From Aspidiotus rigidus (lineage: Eukaryota; Arthropoda; Insecta; Hemiptera; Diaspididae), in assembly GCA_035079385.1 (NCBI GenBank), contig JAVHKY010000023.1, positions 2,976,001 to 3,040,000 of the forward strand: 64,000 bases of DNA. Reading direction: 5' to 3'. Shown piece by piece: positions 1 to 10,376 of this stretch. Each line of letters starts with the position of its first letter. The first letter of the stretch is position 1. The translations under genes and the position numbers were made by a program. The notes below the pieces were generated by a model. The model made no database searches and was not told where the DNA came from. It worked only from the letters and a program-made list of their open reading frames with translations.

Positions 1-85
1 TCCACTATGTTGGCGTACTTCGACCCATCGGGGTTCCCATGGTATCTGTTGTTTTTGAGCAGAGTGAGAAGTTCATGATAGCATA

Positions 86-646
86 GTGAGAAAGTACTCC
101 GGATCGATACCATATATAGGAAAATACACAAACAAGGTGATAAAGGCGTTCAATGGCTACGATGTAAATGTGGGTATCCTGAATAACCAACCCATGGTGA
201 AGAGAATCAGCAATGACCAGACGGAACAAAAGGACACGGAAAGCTTGAGCGGAGTGTACAAGCTCAGTTGTGAACAGTGCGAGGGGATCTATATCGGTGA
301 GACTGGGAGAAAGTTTGAGATCAGGAGAAAGGAGCACAAAACGTCGAGGGAGAAAGAAGATGGCAAGTCACTGTTTGGGAAACACTGTAACGAGGAAAAC
401 CATCACGATGGAAAGGGAATATTTGAAGTCATACACGTAGAGAATCGCACCAAGAGAAGAAAACTCTGGGAACAAATGGAGATTGCAAAAGCCAAGAGGA
501 AGAAAGCCTGCCTCTTGAACAATGTAATCACATTTGACAGCGAAAAATTATTCGGCCTGGACGAGAGAAGAAGAACGGAACCAACCAATGAGACGGCAGG
601 AATCCAGGTAGCCAATAGAAACGCAGTATTCAGAACAGTAGATTGA
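86..646 (+). pseudogene. 3' part of a Penelope-like retroelement ORF: end of RT plus GIY-YIG endonuclease
   Basis: A 186-codon frame, open to a TGA at 644-646. It begins in the C-terminal part of a Penelope-type reverse transcriptase (residues ~8-20, PYIGKYTNKVIKAF, a typical RT-thumb end) and continues into a GIY-YIG-like nuclease. The nuclease core is at residues ~56-85 with GVY, then C-x2-C-x2-IYIGETGR, then R-x3-H. Penelope elements characteristically fuse RT to this endonuclease, which is thought to nick the target site. The frame is closed upstream by an in-frame TGA at 65-67, and its first codon is GTG, so this is a 5'-truncated or decayed relic, not a gene with its own start. Bases 1-85 are probably more RT in broken frames. 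A free-standing GIY-YIG protein is less likely because of the RT-like N-terminus. Confidence 0.85.
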
Positions 647-780
647 ACCAATCACAAAGCAGTATGTTTTAGCCAATAAGAACACAATGTCATATTATTG
701 TAAGAATAAGTTTCTAAGAAGTGAACCAATCACAACACAGCATTGTTATAGCCAATAAGATCACAGTGTTATACTACAAA
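604..780 (+). repeat. CCAAT-bearing direct repeats in the Penelope 3' region
   Basis: A sequence of about 57 bp beginning GAACCAATCACA occurs twice (about 645-700 and 723-778), and a third partial unit overlaps the end of the ORF. Each full unit has two CCAAT pentamers about 20 bp apart. CCAAT starts at 612, 648, 673, 726 and 752. CCAAT boxes bind NF-Y in animals; a promoter role inside the Penelope terminal repeat is inference only. Confidence 0.6.
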
Positions 781-803
781 AACTCATGGTTAAGGCCTTG
801 TTC

Positions 804-868
804 TCCAGTTGCGACACAACTGATGATGGGGATAACACCCGAAAGTACTCTTGTATAAGCAACTATTA
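804..868 (+). ncRNA. Hammerhead ribozyme motif of the Penelope-like element
   Basis: The core CTGATGA is at 820-826 and GAAA at 841-844. They are separated by a stem II candidate (GGG 828-830 with CCC 838-840; U827 opposes C840 unpaired). Stem I forms from AGTTGC (807-812) plus CAA (817-819) with TTG (851-853) plus GCAACT (859-864). Stem III is the palindrome AGTACT (844-849) directly before C850, so self-cleavage would fall after C850. Such a stem III is too short to fold well alone and suits a dimer. Penelope-like elements are known to carry type I hammerheads with very short stem III, and this lies about 160 bp after the GIY-YIG stop. The U-C mismatch at the base of stem II may mean weakened activity. 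Confidence 0.75.
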
Positions 869-875
869 AAGTAGA

Positions 876-914
876 TTTGTACAATTGAAAAACCCCTTTT
901 CAATTTTGTACAAA
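876..914 (+). repeat. Near-perfect terminal hairpin after the ribozyme
   Basis: The arms TTTGTACAATTGAAAA (876-891) and TTTTCAATTTTGTACAAA (897-914) pair almost completely around a CCCC-type loop. It lies just beyond the hammerhead motif and may mark the end of the Penelope element or a pLTR junction. Confidence 0.6.
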
Positions 915-3720
915 ATAGTTTCAAGTGCGAATTTTTACTCTTGCTCAATTCCTTTTCCAAAGTTGGTTCAACACTGGACGTTTTGAACGGATTCAGAACT
1001 TTCTGAAACGATTTTAATGATCAAATAATTCGGAAAAACAATGCTAGAATACTTTGACTCGATTTTCAACGTCCTTCTGGAGGTGTTCCGTCTTCTACAC
1101 GAGTTCAGAAAAGACGTTACCGATTTTATAAATTCAGCAGGAAAATCTGCCGACTTTAGGAATTAGGCAACAATAGCTTGAAAGTTGAAATTTTTTCAAT
1201 CCTTCTCCTTCTTTCATCGAGCAGGTCAGCGTTCTCATACATTTTGGAACCAAAATTTACCGAAGAGAAGATCTTTCTCCGTACAACTCCACGCTACGCC
1301 TCCCTCCCCCCCCCCCATGAAAAGGTTTCCTGCAAAAGTCGACCTGTAGAACAGGTTTTATGCTTTGGAATAACTTCGTTAAGGAAGTCACAGGCTTTTC
1401 TTCTGTAAAATGCGAAGTTAGAAGTTCCTCACTATACAGGAGCAAAGCTCGACATTCTCCTAAAGCCCTTTCGATGACGTCATAATTCGAACGCATACGT
1501 TTTCAAACCTCGGACGGAATTCAAATTATAAATCACTTATGAATTCATCGAGCGACCCTAAATGACTCATAATAGATGGCATAACAGGACGTCATCGGAG
1601 ATCCTATTATTATTGGAAACCAATGAATTACTCACAAACTGACCATACGCAAAACGATGGCACCAAATAGCACATAAAATATGCATTCGATAACGCTCGA
1701 GGCTATTTATGTCCCGTCACATGATAAGAATTACTAAAACGAAACACGTACGTGCTGCATATGACAATTTGACTTAAATCGAGCATTACACCAAAGAAAT
1801 ATCATAGGATTATTCTACTTTTTTCTGAATAATTATACTGACTGTCATACAAGTCAGGACACATTCTTCCAGCATTTACATCCGCAGTTTACATTGGACA
1901 AGGAAAATAAATTAAGAGATCTTCAGATTTTCACATGTAAAGGTGAAATAATCACACGAGGTATTGAGAACACGAGGACTCGAGGAAAATATTCTCAGGT
2001 ACAGAATTACGATCTCTTATTGAAGTCTAAATGACAAAATATACGTCCACGTTATTTGAATATTGCTCGCATGAATTCTTACAATGCCAAAGAGGATTAA
2101 AAGACATTGACCAACTCTTTTGTAACGAGATCAAATATTTCATCATCCAATAAAATCGCACTGTATTCAATGAACTTAGTGTGCGAAGTTTATTTTCGGA
2201 AAAGTTGTTCTGTAGGAAAAACTATTTCATGTGTACAAGCAATTCTGTCTAGGTTCCGTTTTTCAATACCGTATCCAGCCATAATAAATCAACTTTGAAT
2301 TTATGTAAGAACACGAAGTATCTCTAATCAATATTTTTTATTGCTCGAATGTAAACGGTATAGACATAAGACTTCGGAATGGGAAGTGGCGCAAAAAATA
2401 AAGCGTCGAATACCTGTACAATATAAATTTCGAAGTTCAAGTTTTTTCTCACCGAAAAAATCGCGAAAAAAAATCGTACGACGTGGTTTTTACAAATGAC
2501 AAGTTAATAATACTTATTATATTAAGATACCCACTAGGTACTCATACACGCGACGAACGACTAGGCTGCCACGTGAATTTCTGAATAATTTTTGGAGCGA
2601 CCATTACAGGTTTCTCGTGACAGAAGAACGTCTGTTTTCACGGTCACGATCAAGGTCTTCTCTAACCACCGAATAAAAAAGATCAAACCCTCGTACTCTA
2701 GACAGACAGGAGGCCGAAAAGAATATGATAAACGAACCTAAGGTAATTTTCTACACGTAATAGGCTGTGATAATTATTCGAACAAAACACGTTAAACTAC
2801 GGTAGAATGATTTGAAATTTTCCTCCCACACATAGAACTGAATTCAAGTCATGTTCAAAATACACCACACACGATCTACTGTACCTCACACACTACTCAT
2901 TTTCGATGGCGCTAGGCCTAATTTTTCAGGTCTAAATTTGCGTCAAATTTCGTTTGAAGTCCGGAAAATTTGGGAACTTGAAATTTGCAAAATATGACGT
3001 ACTTTATTCAAACCAAATTAAAAAATTATTCATTCAAGGAAAATTCTGCTTGAAATCCATCTATTTTTGAAAATCATTAAGCATGAAGATCGTTCAAAAA
3101 CGATAGGGTTCGAAAAAGATACCGAGCAAACATGCGTAATTAAATGACACGCTTAAATTGAACTCAAATGAGCGGAAAGCTGGGATAGAACAGGGAAAAA
3201 AAAAGAAAGAAAGAAAAAAAGAGACAAAAATACGACTTATTTCTCAGAAAATCATCAAATCGTTTTCGATCATTTTACAAAGAAAAATTTCAGCTACCTA
3301 TTTTTGTAGACTGTACCAATGATTGCTCTGGTGATTTTTACTCGTTATAAATGGCATACAGCGATCTAAAAATTACTATACTGATTCCTGGAAACTGTCC
3401 AGCAAATCGCATCAAAAGCCACGACAAGGTGCATCAAACGACTCCACGGCCACCCAAACATAGAGGCACTTCAGCTACTGGAACAACCATCTACCCAACG
3501 ACTAAAGCGTAAGCCCATAGCAAGCATTGAATAGTTACTTGTACTCAAGGCACACTCGCTGCTAGCAATTCATCTCCTAATATTAAGTTGTAGTATAATA
3601 GTGGTTGCACTATTAGCTAAGTAAAGTTAACTATGCCATATCCACCCTACCTATATGTAAATGCCACTAGGCAGTTCATGTATGATCCATTACATAGAAA
3701 AAAAAAAACTATACTGATTT
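915..3720. other. No gene recognised
   Basis: AT-rich sequence with only short open frames (the longest under 80 codons) that lack recognisable motifs. It includes a C10 tract near 1307 and an A/G-rich tract near 3195-3225. No tRNA, LINE or TIR signature was seen. Confidence 0.6.
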
Positions 3721-4107
3721 TGAACAGTTCTCATAAATTAAGGCAATTTATAAGTATATATTTATTATAAATTTTATTCATCACTAATATTAATGAAGGT
3801 AAATTTATATAATATACTGAAGATATGGCAATTTTTGATTTCAAATCTAATACTGAAACAATTAATCTTGAATAATATAAAATTCCAACAAAACTTGAAT
3901 AAAAAATTGATTCTATAATAAATATGTTTATAAAAAATATTATAATTTGAATCGCAACAAAACTATCTTATTTTAAAATTATTGACGATAGTAAAATTGA
4001 AAAATTCATTGAAGATTTTAATTTAATAAATTTAAGAAATATAATAATATTATTATATGATATAATTTCAATAATCTTTTCAATAAAAATATCGATAACT
4101 TATTAAA
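3721..4107. repeat. AT-rich repeat, first copy (left part)
   Basis: Very AT-rich, rich in TTATAAAT and AATATTA strings. Its right edge (about 4060-4105, containing CAATAAAAATATCGATAA) matches 5093-5115 in the second copy. Copy 1 then stops at an insertion and resumes at 4587. Confidence 0.5.
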
Positions 4108-4586
4108 ACAACAACGGCTTTCTTAATGCAGTTGAACGAGGATCGCAGGGAACCTGTTCTATGAGTCAAATTGGTTTTGGTATTGAGAATTTAAGGACGT
4201 CCAGACCTAGGGATAAAATTAGTATAAAGGCGGCCTACACCTACTATAAGCTTAGCATAAAATAGGACGTCATCAGTGACCTTGACCTATTTCAGGGACT
4301 TCAAAATATATACCTCGACAGTGAAAATTTTTCAAGTCCCCCTCCTATCATTAGCTTGAGGGTGAAAATTTTCCAAGTCCCCATCGTATCATATTATATA
4401 GCTTGGAGGTGCAAATTATTTCGAGTTCCCCTCCGATCATATATAGCTTGAGAGTCGAAATTTTTCCAAGTCCCCCTTCTATCATATATGGCTAGAGGGT
4501 CGAAATTTTTCAAAGTTTTTAGCCGGACGGCCCACGACGCATGGCAAATTTCTCAAAAAAACTTCCATAGAACAGGTTCCCTGTTG
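4108..4586. mobile_element. Foldback element with AACAGG...CCTGTT ends (copy A)
   Basis: Inverted subterminal motifs are GCAGGGAACCTGTT (4145-4158) and AACAGGTTCCCTGTT (4571-4585), and the last one is itself palindromic. The interior carries about four degenerate units of a 45-bp minisatellite (CCCCCTCCTATCATATATAGC type) between 4310 and 4520. A shared right-hand module follows (AAGTTTTTAGCCGGACGG ... GGCAAATTTCTCAAAAA). Limits come from comparison with the uninterrupted paralog at 5075-5160, which lacks the whole block. No coding capacity, so non-autonomous. The superfamily cannot be assigned. Confidence 0.7.
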
Positions 4587-4632
4587 AAATAGAAATACTT
4601 CACCAATGAAATGTACGTGTTTATAAATATGT

Positions 4633-4764
4633 GACCTGCGATGAGAAAAAGGTGCTCATTGCCCACTGACAGGAACACCATTTCTCTCTGATTACACGTT
4701 TAATTAGAGAGAAATGGTGTTCTTGCGCCAATGGGCCATGAGCATCCTTTTCTCATCGCAGGTC
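4633..4764. mobile_element. Palindromic MITE, 132 bp
   Basis: The whole element folds back on itself. The left arm starts GACCTGCGATGAGAAAAAGG and the right arm ends CCTTTTCTCATCGCAGGTC, with arms of about 50 bp around a short loop (AATTAGAGAG-type centre near 4704). The AT-rich paralog at 5130-5170 has no such block, so this is an insertion. A degraded flanking duplication (CGTGTTTATA / CGTATTTATA) is possible. Confidence 0.75.
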
Positions 4765-4782
4765 TCGTATTTATATTTTATA

Positions 4783-4907
4783 ATTGATTATTATTTGAAG
4801 TCCAATGAATATTTCAATTTCATTATCATCAATTATTTCGAAATTAGAAAAAAAAAAAAATATCAATCTTAATTAAATGAATCGAATAAAAAAATATATC
4901 TATCGTT
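4783..4907. repeat. AT-rich repeat, first copy (right part)
   Basis: TTGATTATT...CAATTTCATTATCATCAATTATTT...TTAAATGAATCG matches 5164-5275 in the same order and orientation, with scattered substitutions and an A-tract length difference. Confidence 0.7.
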
Positions 4908-5069
4908 TACCAGTGCTCCAAGTCTTTCCGACATCAAAACGTGAAATCAACTGACAAATATCTATTATTCTCTATCTTACATCATACCCAACTACCAGCT
5001 ATGAATGTGGGTGCCAAAGTGAAGCCACCAACAGGAAGATTGGTGAGCACGGTGAAGTGTTCTTATACA

Positions 5070-5290
5070 TATAATAAAATTTTGATAATTTTTCCAATAA
5101 AAATATCAATATTTATAGAAGAAATAAAAATACTTCACGAAAGAAATTTACCTATTTATCAAAATTGATTATTGAAAAGTCGACGAATCTTTCAATTTCA
5201 TTATCTTCAATTATTTTAAGATTGTGAAAAAAATTATTAATCTTGATTAAATGAATCCGATCAAGAAATATATCTTTAAAAATGAATATT
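5070..5290. repeat. AT-rich repeat, second copy (uninterrupted)
   Basis: This contains in one piece the blocks that are split in copy 1 (4060-4105, 4587-4632, 4770-4907). It therefore serves as an empty-site reference for the two insertions there. Confidence 0.7.
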
Positions 5291-5610
5291 GAAATTTCAA
5301 TTTCTATTAGATAAATTTCTAAAAAATCCAATGTGCTCACGAAAAACGGCGGGTAATACATGATAATCATCTTGAAAGTACACAATAAAAAAGGGTATAA
5401 ACATTTTAATATCCAGCACCTGACTCAGTGCGGCGCCGCCCAAAATTTTTTTAATTTTATGTCATACTTTACCCCTTTTTGTAATTTTTACTTCCCCTTA
5501 CAAACTACTCAACAACGCACAGGGTCATTAGCTCGGGATGAAGTATTCAAGTTATAGGGATTTGTAACGGCATGTAAACCAAGGCTAGTTCAGAGAGTCA
5601 GTAATGGATT
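5291..5610. other. No gene recognised
   Basis: Short frames only. The sequence next to 5611 may include decayed 3' sequence of the LINE that follows on the minus strand, but nothing could be aligned by eye. Confidence 0.5.
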
Positions 5611-6042
5611 CTAAGTTGTTGGAGAAGGCTTGAAAGGGGAAGATTTTTCGAGATTTAGGAGAAAAATACTCAGCAAGTATTGATATGAGGGTGGAGCGAA
5701 GAGCCCAAAAAGAAAGAAGGAATGGGTGAGGCAAGTGTGCCTAATTTTTAATCGTACTATAACTATTTCTCCATGGCGTGAAAAACAAATTGAAGCAGAC
5801 CAGGGGTTGGGGGACTTTTCAACTAAATGAAGTTTATTGTGGGGTTGCAAGGATCGAAGGTTGTACCACGACGAGGTGATTGGAGAATCATGGCAAGATC
5901 TTAAGTCATAGACCGGAGAAGGGGAGGGATCAAGCAGAGCTTGCTTGCCTGCTACAATGTCCACTGAGTCGTATTCAGCGAGACCGATATGCCCAAGGAG
6001 GATGGCGAAAATAGAGATGTTAAGATGTACAGGAGGGTGAGA
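5611..6042 (-). pseudogene. I/Jockey-type LINE: end of RNase H domain and C-terminus (minus strand)
   Basis: Reading the minus strand from 6042 down to 5611, an uninterrupted frame of more than 140 codons matches the pattern of RNase H-bearing LINEs: an LGHIGLAEYDSVD stretch (equivalent of the usual PGHxGIxGNExAD), a DLRS...SSWYNL region, and the hallmark RLKIRHTCLTHSFFL (usual RLRIGHTRLTHSxLL). The terminal cysteine region is degraded. Known elements use this part for RNase H activity and nucleic acid binding. The upstream half of the same RNase H domain lies at 7906-8335, separated by an inserted element. The remaining open frame is notable, but active-site acidic residues are not all preserved. 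Confidence 0.8.
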
Positions 6043-6350
6043 TGTGTCCAGACTTTTGGGCGCGGCCATTTGGGCGCGAAGGGGTACTTTTCGAATTTTC
6101 AGCGTCATTTACTGGTGGACCAATAAAAATGCCAATTAGTGGAAGGACTGCAGGTTAGGTTAGGCGGATATACTCGCGTAATAGGGGTCGCAAAGGGGTG
6201 CGGGTGACAGCCGGATGTTATGGAGCAAATCATAGACAGTTTTTTTCCACACAGGGCGTCTATCAAATTAAAAAATTGAAAATATTGGTTTCTTATAGAG
6301 CCCTTAAAAGGTGTTCCACAAAACCATAATTCCAGTGGTGTAACACTAGC

Positions 6351-6630
6351 AATGGTGCCAGGGGGTCCGGGCTCCTTTGAACTTGAACATTTGCCTTAAA
6401 ATACTGTGAAAATTACAGCTCACGCGACCTAGGATTGGGTCAGAAATGAAATTAATGGGACTTTTATTGGGTTTATTGGACCATTTTACCGGAATGGTGT
6501 CAGGGGGTCCGGGCTCCTTTGAACTTGAACATTTGCCTTAAAATACTGTGAAAATTACAGCTCACGCGACCTAGGATTGGGTCAGAAATGAAATTAATGG
6601 GACTTTTATTGGGTTTATTGGACCATTTTA
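6351..6630. repeat. Tandem duplication, period 142 bp, two copies
   Basis: The unit starting AATGGTG(C/T)CAGGGGGTCC runs 6351-6488 and again 6493-6630. The copies are almost identical, so the duplication is recent relative to its surroundings. The predicted open frame at 6588-6830 is a by-product of it. Confidence 0.9.
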
Positions 6631-6634
6631 ACAA

Positions 6635-6752
6635 AAAACCTGTTCTATCGTTTTTTTTTTTCTTTTTGAAAGACCCCCTCCGTCCGGTAGGACAGCAAAA
6701 CTCGGAATTTGAAAAATCTTCAAGTCCTCCTCCTTTTATACATGATAGGAGG
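6635..6752. mobile_element. Fragment of the AACAGG foldback family
   Basis: Contains AACCTGTTCTAT (6637-6648) followed by a T-rich tract, CCCCTCCGTCCGG, and a stretch related to the 45-bp minisatellite (CCTCCTCC...TATACATGATAGGAGG). Together with 7753-7860 it looks like one element opened by later insertion. The sequence AGAGACCGGAT at its right edge recurs inverted (ATCCGGTCTCT) at about 7748. Confidence 0.5.
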
Positions 6753-6839
6753 AGCAGAGACCGGATTCCTCGGCATTTGGCACTTTTTCTCCTAAAGGGC
6801 GAAATGAATGAGAATCAAAATGAAGTTTGAATCACGATA

Positions 6840-7345
6840 AATAGGACGCAGAAAAAAAATACTATTTTGCCGAAAAGAGCCGAAACTGGAATAAATGCCA
6901 AAATTGATGAAAACGCCGAAAAATTTCGAAATTACTACAAATCTTAGTTTGCAATAGTACTGAGAAATTTCATGCTAAATTGTGAATATTTTGTTTAAAA
7001 TTATCAAAATTTTGCCTGAAATCAAGTGGATTTTGTTTAAAAAATACTGAATTTTAGGCCAATTTTTTCAACAAATTCATAAATTTGGGCCTGAAGCTAA
7101 GTAATTTTGATTGGTAAAAATCAACAAAATTTGCTCTCGAGTAAGGCAGTTTTAATTAAAAATTGATACATTTTTTTCTTCCAAAATTGATTAGTTCTGG
7201 TGAAAATGTAAGGTAATTTTGGTTGGAAATTGAATGATTTTCATCGAGAGTGAGTAAATGTACTAAAAAACGCGTATTTCCTCCTCTTTATTTTTTTAAA
7301 GCCGAATATTGCCGAATTTTTGAATTTAAGTGCCAAAACTCACAG
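6840..7345. other. Non-coding spacer inside the inserted element
   Basis: AT-rich with scattered GCCGAA and GCCAAAA words; no coding pattern. It resembles the decayed GCCAAAA-type repeat at 28380-28470. Confidence 0.4.
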
Positions 7346-7350
7346 GTTTT

Positions 7351-7733
7351 CAGGGTGTCTACCAGAATTGAAAAATAGAAATAGTTGACATTAGTTGACC
7401 TTTTTTCGATATGTTATTTGACCCTAAAAAATATCAACCCCCCCCCCTCCCCCCCATCTCCAAACTAATATCGTAATTTCGATATTTTTTTATTCGTTTG
7501 CAAGAATTAATACAGTATTTAATTGAGAGAAGTGTCATTTTAAAAGTCAGAAGTTTGTTGATTATACCTTGATATTGTGCATATAGGAAGACATGTGAAA
7601 AACATTCTTTACACAAAATTATGCAGTTTTGGACTTTTCAGTTGACCTACGGATAGAAAAGTTAGTTGACCATGTTTCAAAAAAGTTGACTTTAATAGAC
7701 TTAGTTGACTTAGTTGACCTGGTAGACATCCTG
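7351..7733. mobile_element. hAT-like MITE, copy 1 of 3
   Basis: Ends are CAGGGTGTCTACCAG and CTGGTAGACATCCTG. Flanked by GGTTTTC on both sides (7345-7351 and 7733-7739). The interior is rich in TAGTTGAC words and has a C-rich tract near 7440. Copies lie at 10650 and 12024. CAGGGTGTC-type termini are typical of hAT elements; no transposase is encoded. Confidence 0.75.
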
Positions 7734-7752
7734 GTTTTCTTACTAAAAAATC

Positions 7753-7860
7753 CGGTCTCTACATATATAGCTTGAGGGACGGAGCTGTGACGTCACAGTT
7801 TCATGACGTCATAGGTCAGCCTTGTGACGTCACAATCTACAATTTTCAAATTCCGCGCCC
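7753..7860. mobile_element. Foldback-family fragment with TGACGTCAC motifs
   Basis: CATATATAGCTTGAGGGACGG is followed by three TGACGTCA palindromes (near 7776, 7785 and 7806) and TGTGACGTCACAATCTACA. Its counterpart at 49050-49105 shares this order. Probably the other half of the fragment at 6635-6752. Confidence 0.5.
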
Positions 7861-7905
7861 AATTGACCCCGCACCCAGATGGTCGCGCCCAAAAGTCCGT
7901 GAACC

Positions 7906-8335
7906 AGGGTGAGAATACGCTAACCGACGGAGTTGGAAGAGTAGGTTTTATATGGCTTGGAGAGAGGAAGGAGAGTCGTGAAGAAGAAAGATTTTAACTG
8001 GGAGAGGAAAGAGGTGTGTGAGGCGGAAATAGATAGATAAACCAGTAGAATATACGGAAGCCGAGAATTTCAAACGGAAAAGCGAGATTTTTTCATCGTT
8101 AGAGAAGGTGTAGCCAGTTTCGGATCTATTTGTAAAGCACGGGTTGTAGAAGGGAACATTATTAGCTATTGTGGCTCTGGCTCTGATGCGTCTAAAGTGT
8201 CTAATGTAAATTATGTAGGGCGATTTAGTTAAATTAGCAGGTTGAGGCGGATGTGAGGCGTCGGTTTTTAGGGAAGGGCGGATGAATAGATAGGGAGAAA
8301 AAGCTTAAATCTGAGATGTCAGTTTAAATACGATT
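7906..8335 (-). pseudogene. I/Jockey-type LINE: RNase H domain, upstream half (minus strand)
   Basis: On the minus strand (8335 down to 7906) an unbroken stretch reads ...FTNRSETG (usual FTDGSKSxTG, first RNase H motif), then FSASVYS (usual FSAELYA), then DSPSSLQAI (usual DSLSSLQAL) followed by one stop codon and NLLFQL. Order and spacing are those of the RNase H domain of I-group LINEs. Key acidic positions are changed (D to N at the first site), so it is dead. It continues at 6042-5611 beyond the inserted TIR element. Confidence 0.75.
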
Positions 8336-10376
8336 CTAATGAAAAAAGTAGCGAGTTGGGGAAACTGGGACAATGTTCAAATATCGTTTCCCAAAAAGAC
8401 TGACATTTTTGCTAAGAAACAGTTACGAATAGACAATTTTCTCGAACAATGATTAGTTGGAACTTACGAATTGTATTTTCAAATTTTAAAAATTGCAATA
8501 ATATCTTTTCCTCAGTTCTCTACAATTCAAAGAATTCTTCCCTTCTTCATTTGATATACGTAAACACATATTTTCCGACCGTTTCACAATTTCCAACGCA
8601 TTCTTGAAATCGCGAGTAAAAGCTGAACACAACTATTTTTTAATAAAAAAAAAAAATTGAATTACATTGCGAAATAACGATGATAATTGGAATCGAAAAT
8701 CATTCTTGACATTATTTATACACACTTATTTATGTAGACCTACGCCTTTCGACGTTAATTTCGAGTACATGGCGACTGATAAGACAATCGTCTTGTCTAC
8801 ACACCCAGTCCGCGTATGTCGATTAAATTTTTTATCTAAATGTTCAACATTGAAAATAATATTAGAGGTGAAGGAGAAAGTTGAAATGGCAGAAGGCGAC
8901 GAAAGAATGTAGTACGCACGATTGAAAATTCACTTATCATAATCAAAATGAATATCAAATTACTTCGCGACATCGCAAGTTTCACACTACGACCTTAGAT
9001 GTTCATCGGAAAAATCTAACTCGCTCACATAATTAGACTGTAAAAAAAAAAAAAAATTACTCCGTAAGATCTACCACAAGCTACACTCGTAGAGTTAATT
9101 GAAAACGACTTCAAGGAGGAAGCATACGAGTTTGACGTGGTCTCAATATTTAAAATATACTCGTACAAATAAACGACAATTAATCAGTTGCGATGCGTGA
9201 GACTAACTATTAAAATTTATTAAGGCGATGAATTTGCTGCTGTACATTCTCTCTAAGTTCATCAACGTCTAGGTTCAGCTTTTCAATTACGCGCGAATTG
9301 ATATCGCGTCACGACTGATGAATAAAAAGTGACGAGTTTTCTTGAATCCCTCGAAACATTTTTCAAGTCACAATCGTAGCCCTATAAATAGACTCAATTG
9401 AATTCGAACAGAAAGTAATGTGAAGTTCATAAGATACGATATATTCATTAATTATTACAATAAGATGAAATACCAAATCAAAGAAGCCGGGAGGGGAGAT
9501 GCAGGAAAGCTTTGACTCTTTTCTCTTATCCAGAAATGAAATTAGAAAATGCGTGCTTGTTTTGACGTTTATTTATTAATAATGCGTGACCAAACGGAAG
9601 TACTTCCTTTTTCGAGACGTACAGTTAGCGCTCGTGAACTTTATCAATTCAAAAACGATAAGTTCTTTATCGAATAGTCTCGCAACAGAATTCGATAACG
9701 TTCGGACTGTTGAAGAGAACTAATTTGTATAGGAAACCTCCATGACTGAGTCACACCTGAAAAATACTAATCGTAATTCCAAGAACAGACCTTACAGAAT
9801 AGAAATCTTACGTACTGTTTTGAATTCACATTTCCCGAACATTAGTCTTCAAAAAAATTTACGAGCACGTTACACGAAGAAAACTTCTGACCTAATTCTT
9901 TCCGACTAAACGACTACCGTGTTCCACGACCGGGTGACGACTTTCCACGCCAGCCAATTTTTCAAAACTTTCCGCAATCGTTATAGGTACTTGTTTCTGC
10001 GATCACTTTTCGAAGTTTTGTAGCAAGTTCGAGAATCAGAAAATTTAATATCTTAAATGAAAGCCAATTGCCTCAACGTTTTGAGACAAAAAGAGATTAC
10101 AATACCGAATACAACTTGATATTTACAAAGTCACATTTACAATTGGCGAATCAACACATTGTTGATCATGGAAAATCATCTTCACAGCTAAATAGGATCT
10201 ACGAGTATAATCACATTAAAAGCATGAAAATTTCACCGCCGGATATATCAGCGTAGTAGGGGTCTCGAAAAGCCTCAGGCGGTTACACCCGAATATCAGC
10301 TGGCTCGTAAGAGGCTAAAGAAAGCCTTAGAGAACAGCAAATAAATTTCACAGATTCATTAACCGCATTGAACGAG
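8336..10376. other. No gene recognised
   Basis: AT-rich with short patternless frames. A-tracts lie near 8646 and 9042. No repeat end or RNA gene could be supported. Confidence 0.55.

Larger units (their letters stand above)
6043..7905. mobile_element. ~1.86 kb TIR element inserted in the LINE, 9-bp target duplication
   Basis: AGGGTGAGA occurs at 6034-6042 and at 7906-7914, directly flanking the block. The inner ends are inverted repeats: GACTTTTGGGCGCGGCCATT from 6051, and the complement of TGGTCGCGCCCAAAAGTC ending near 7898, about 30 bp in all. A 9-bp duplication is usual for MULE/Mutator-type elements, but no transposase is visible, so the class is inference. Removing the block plus one duplication joins the two halves of the LINE RNase H in one frame, independent support for the limits. 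The interior holds a tandem duplication, a foldback-family fragment and a hAT-like MITE. Confidence 0.75.
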
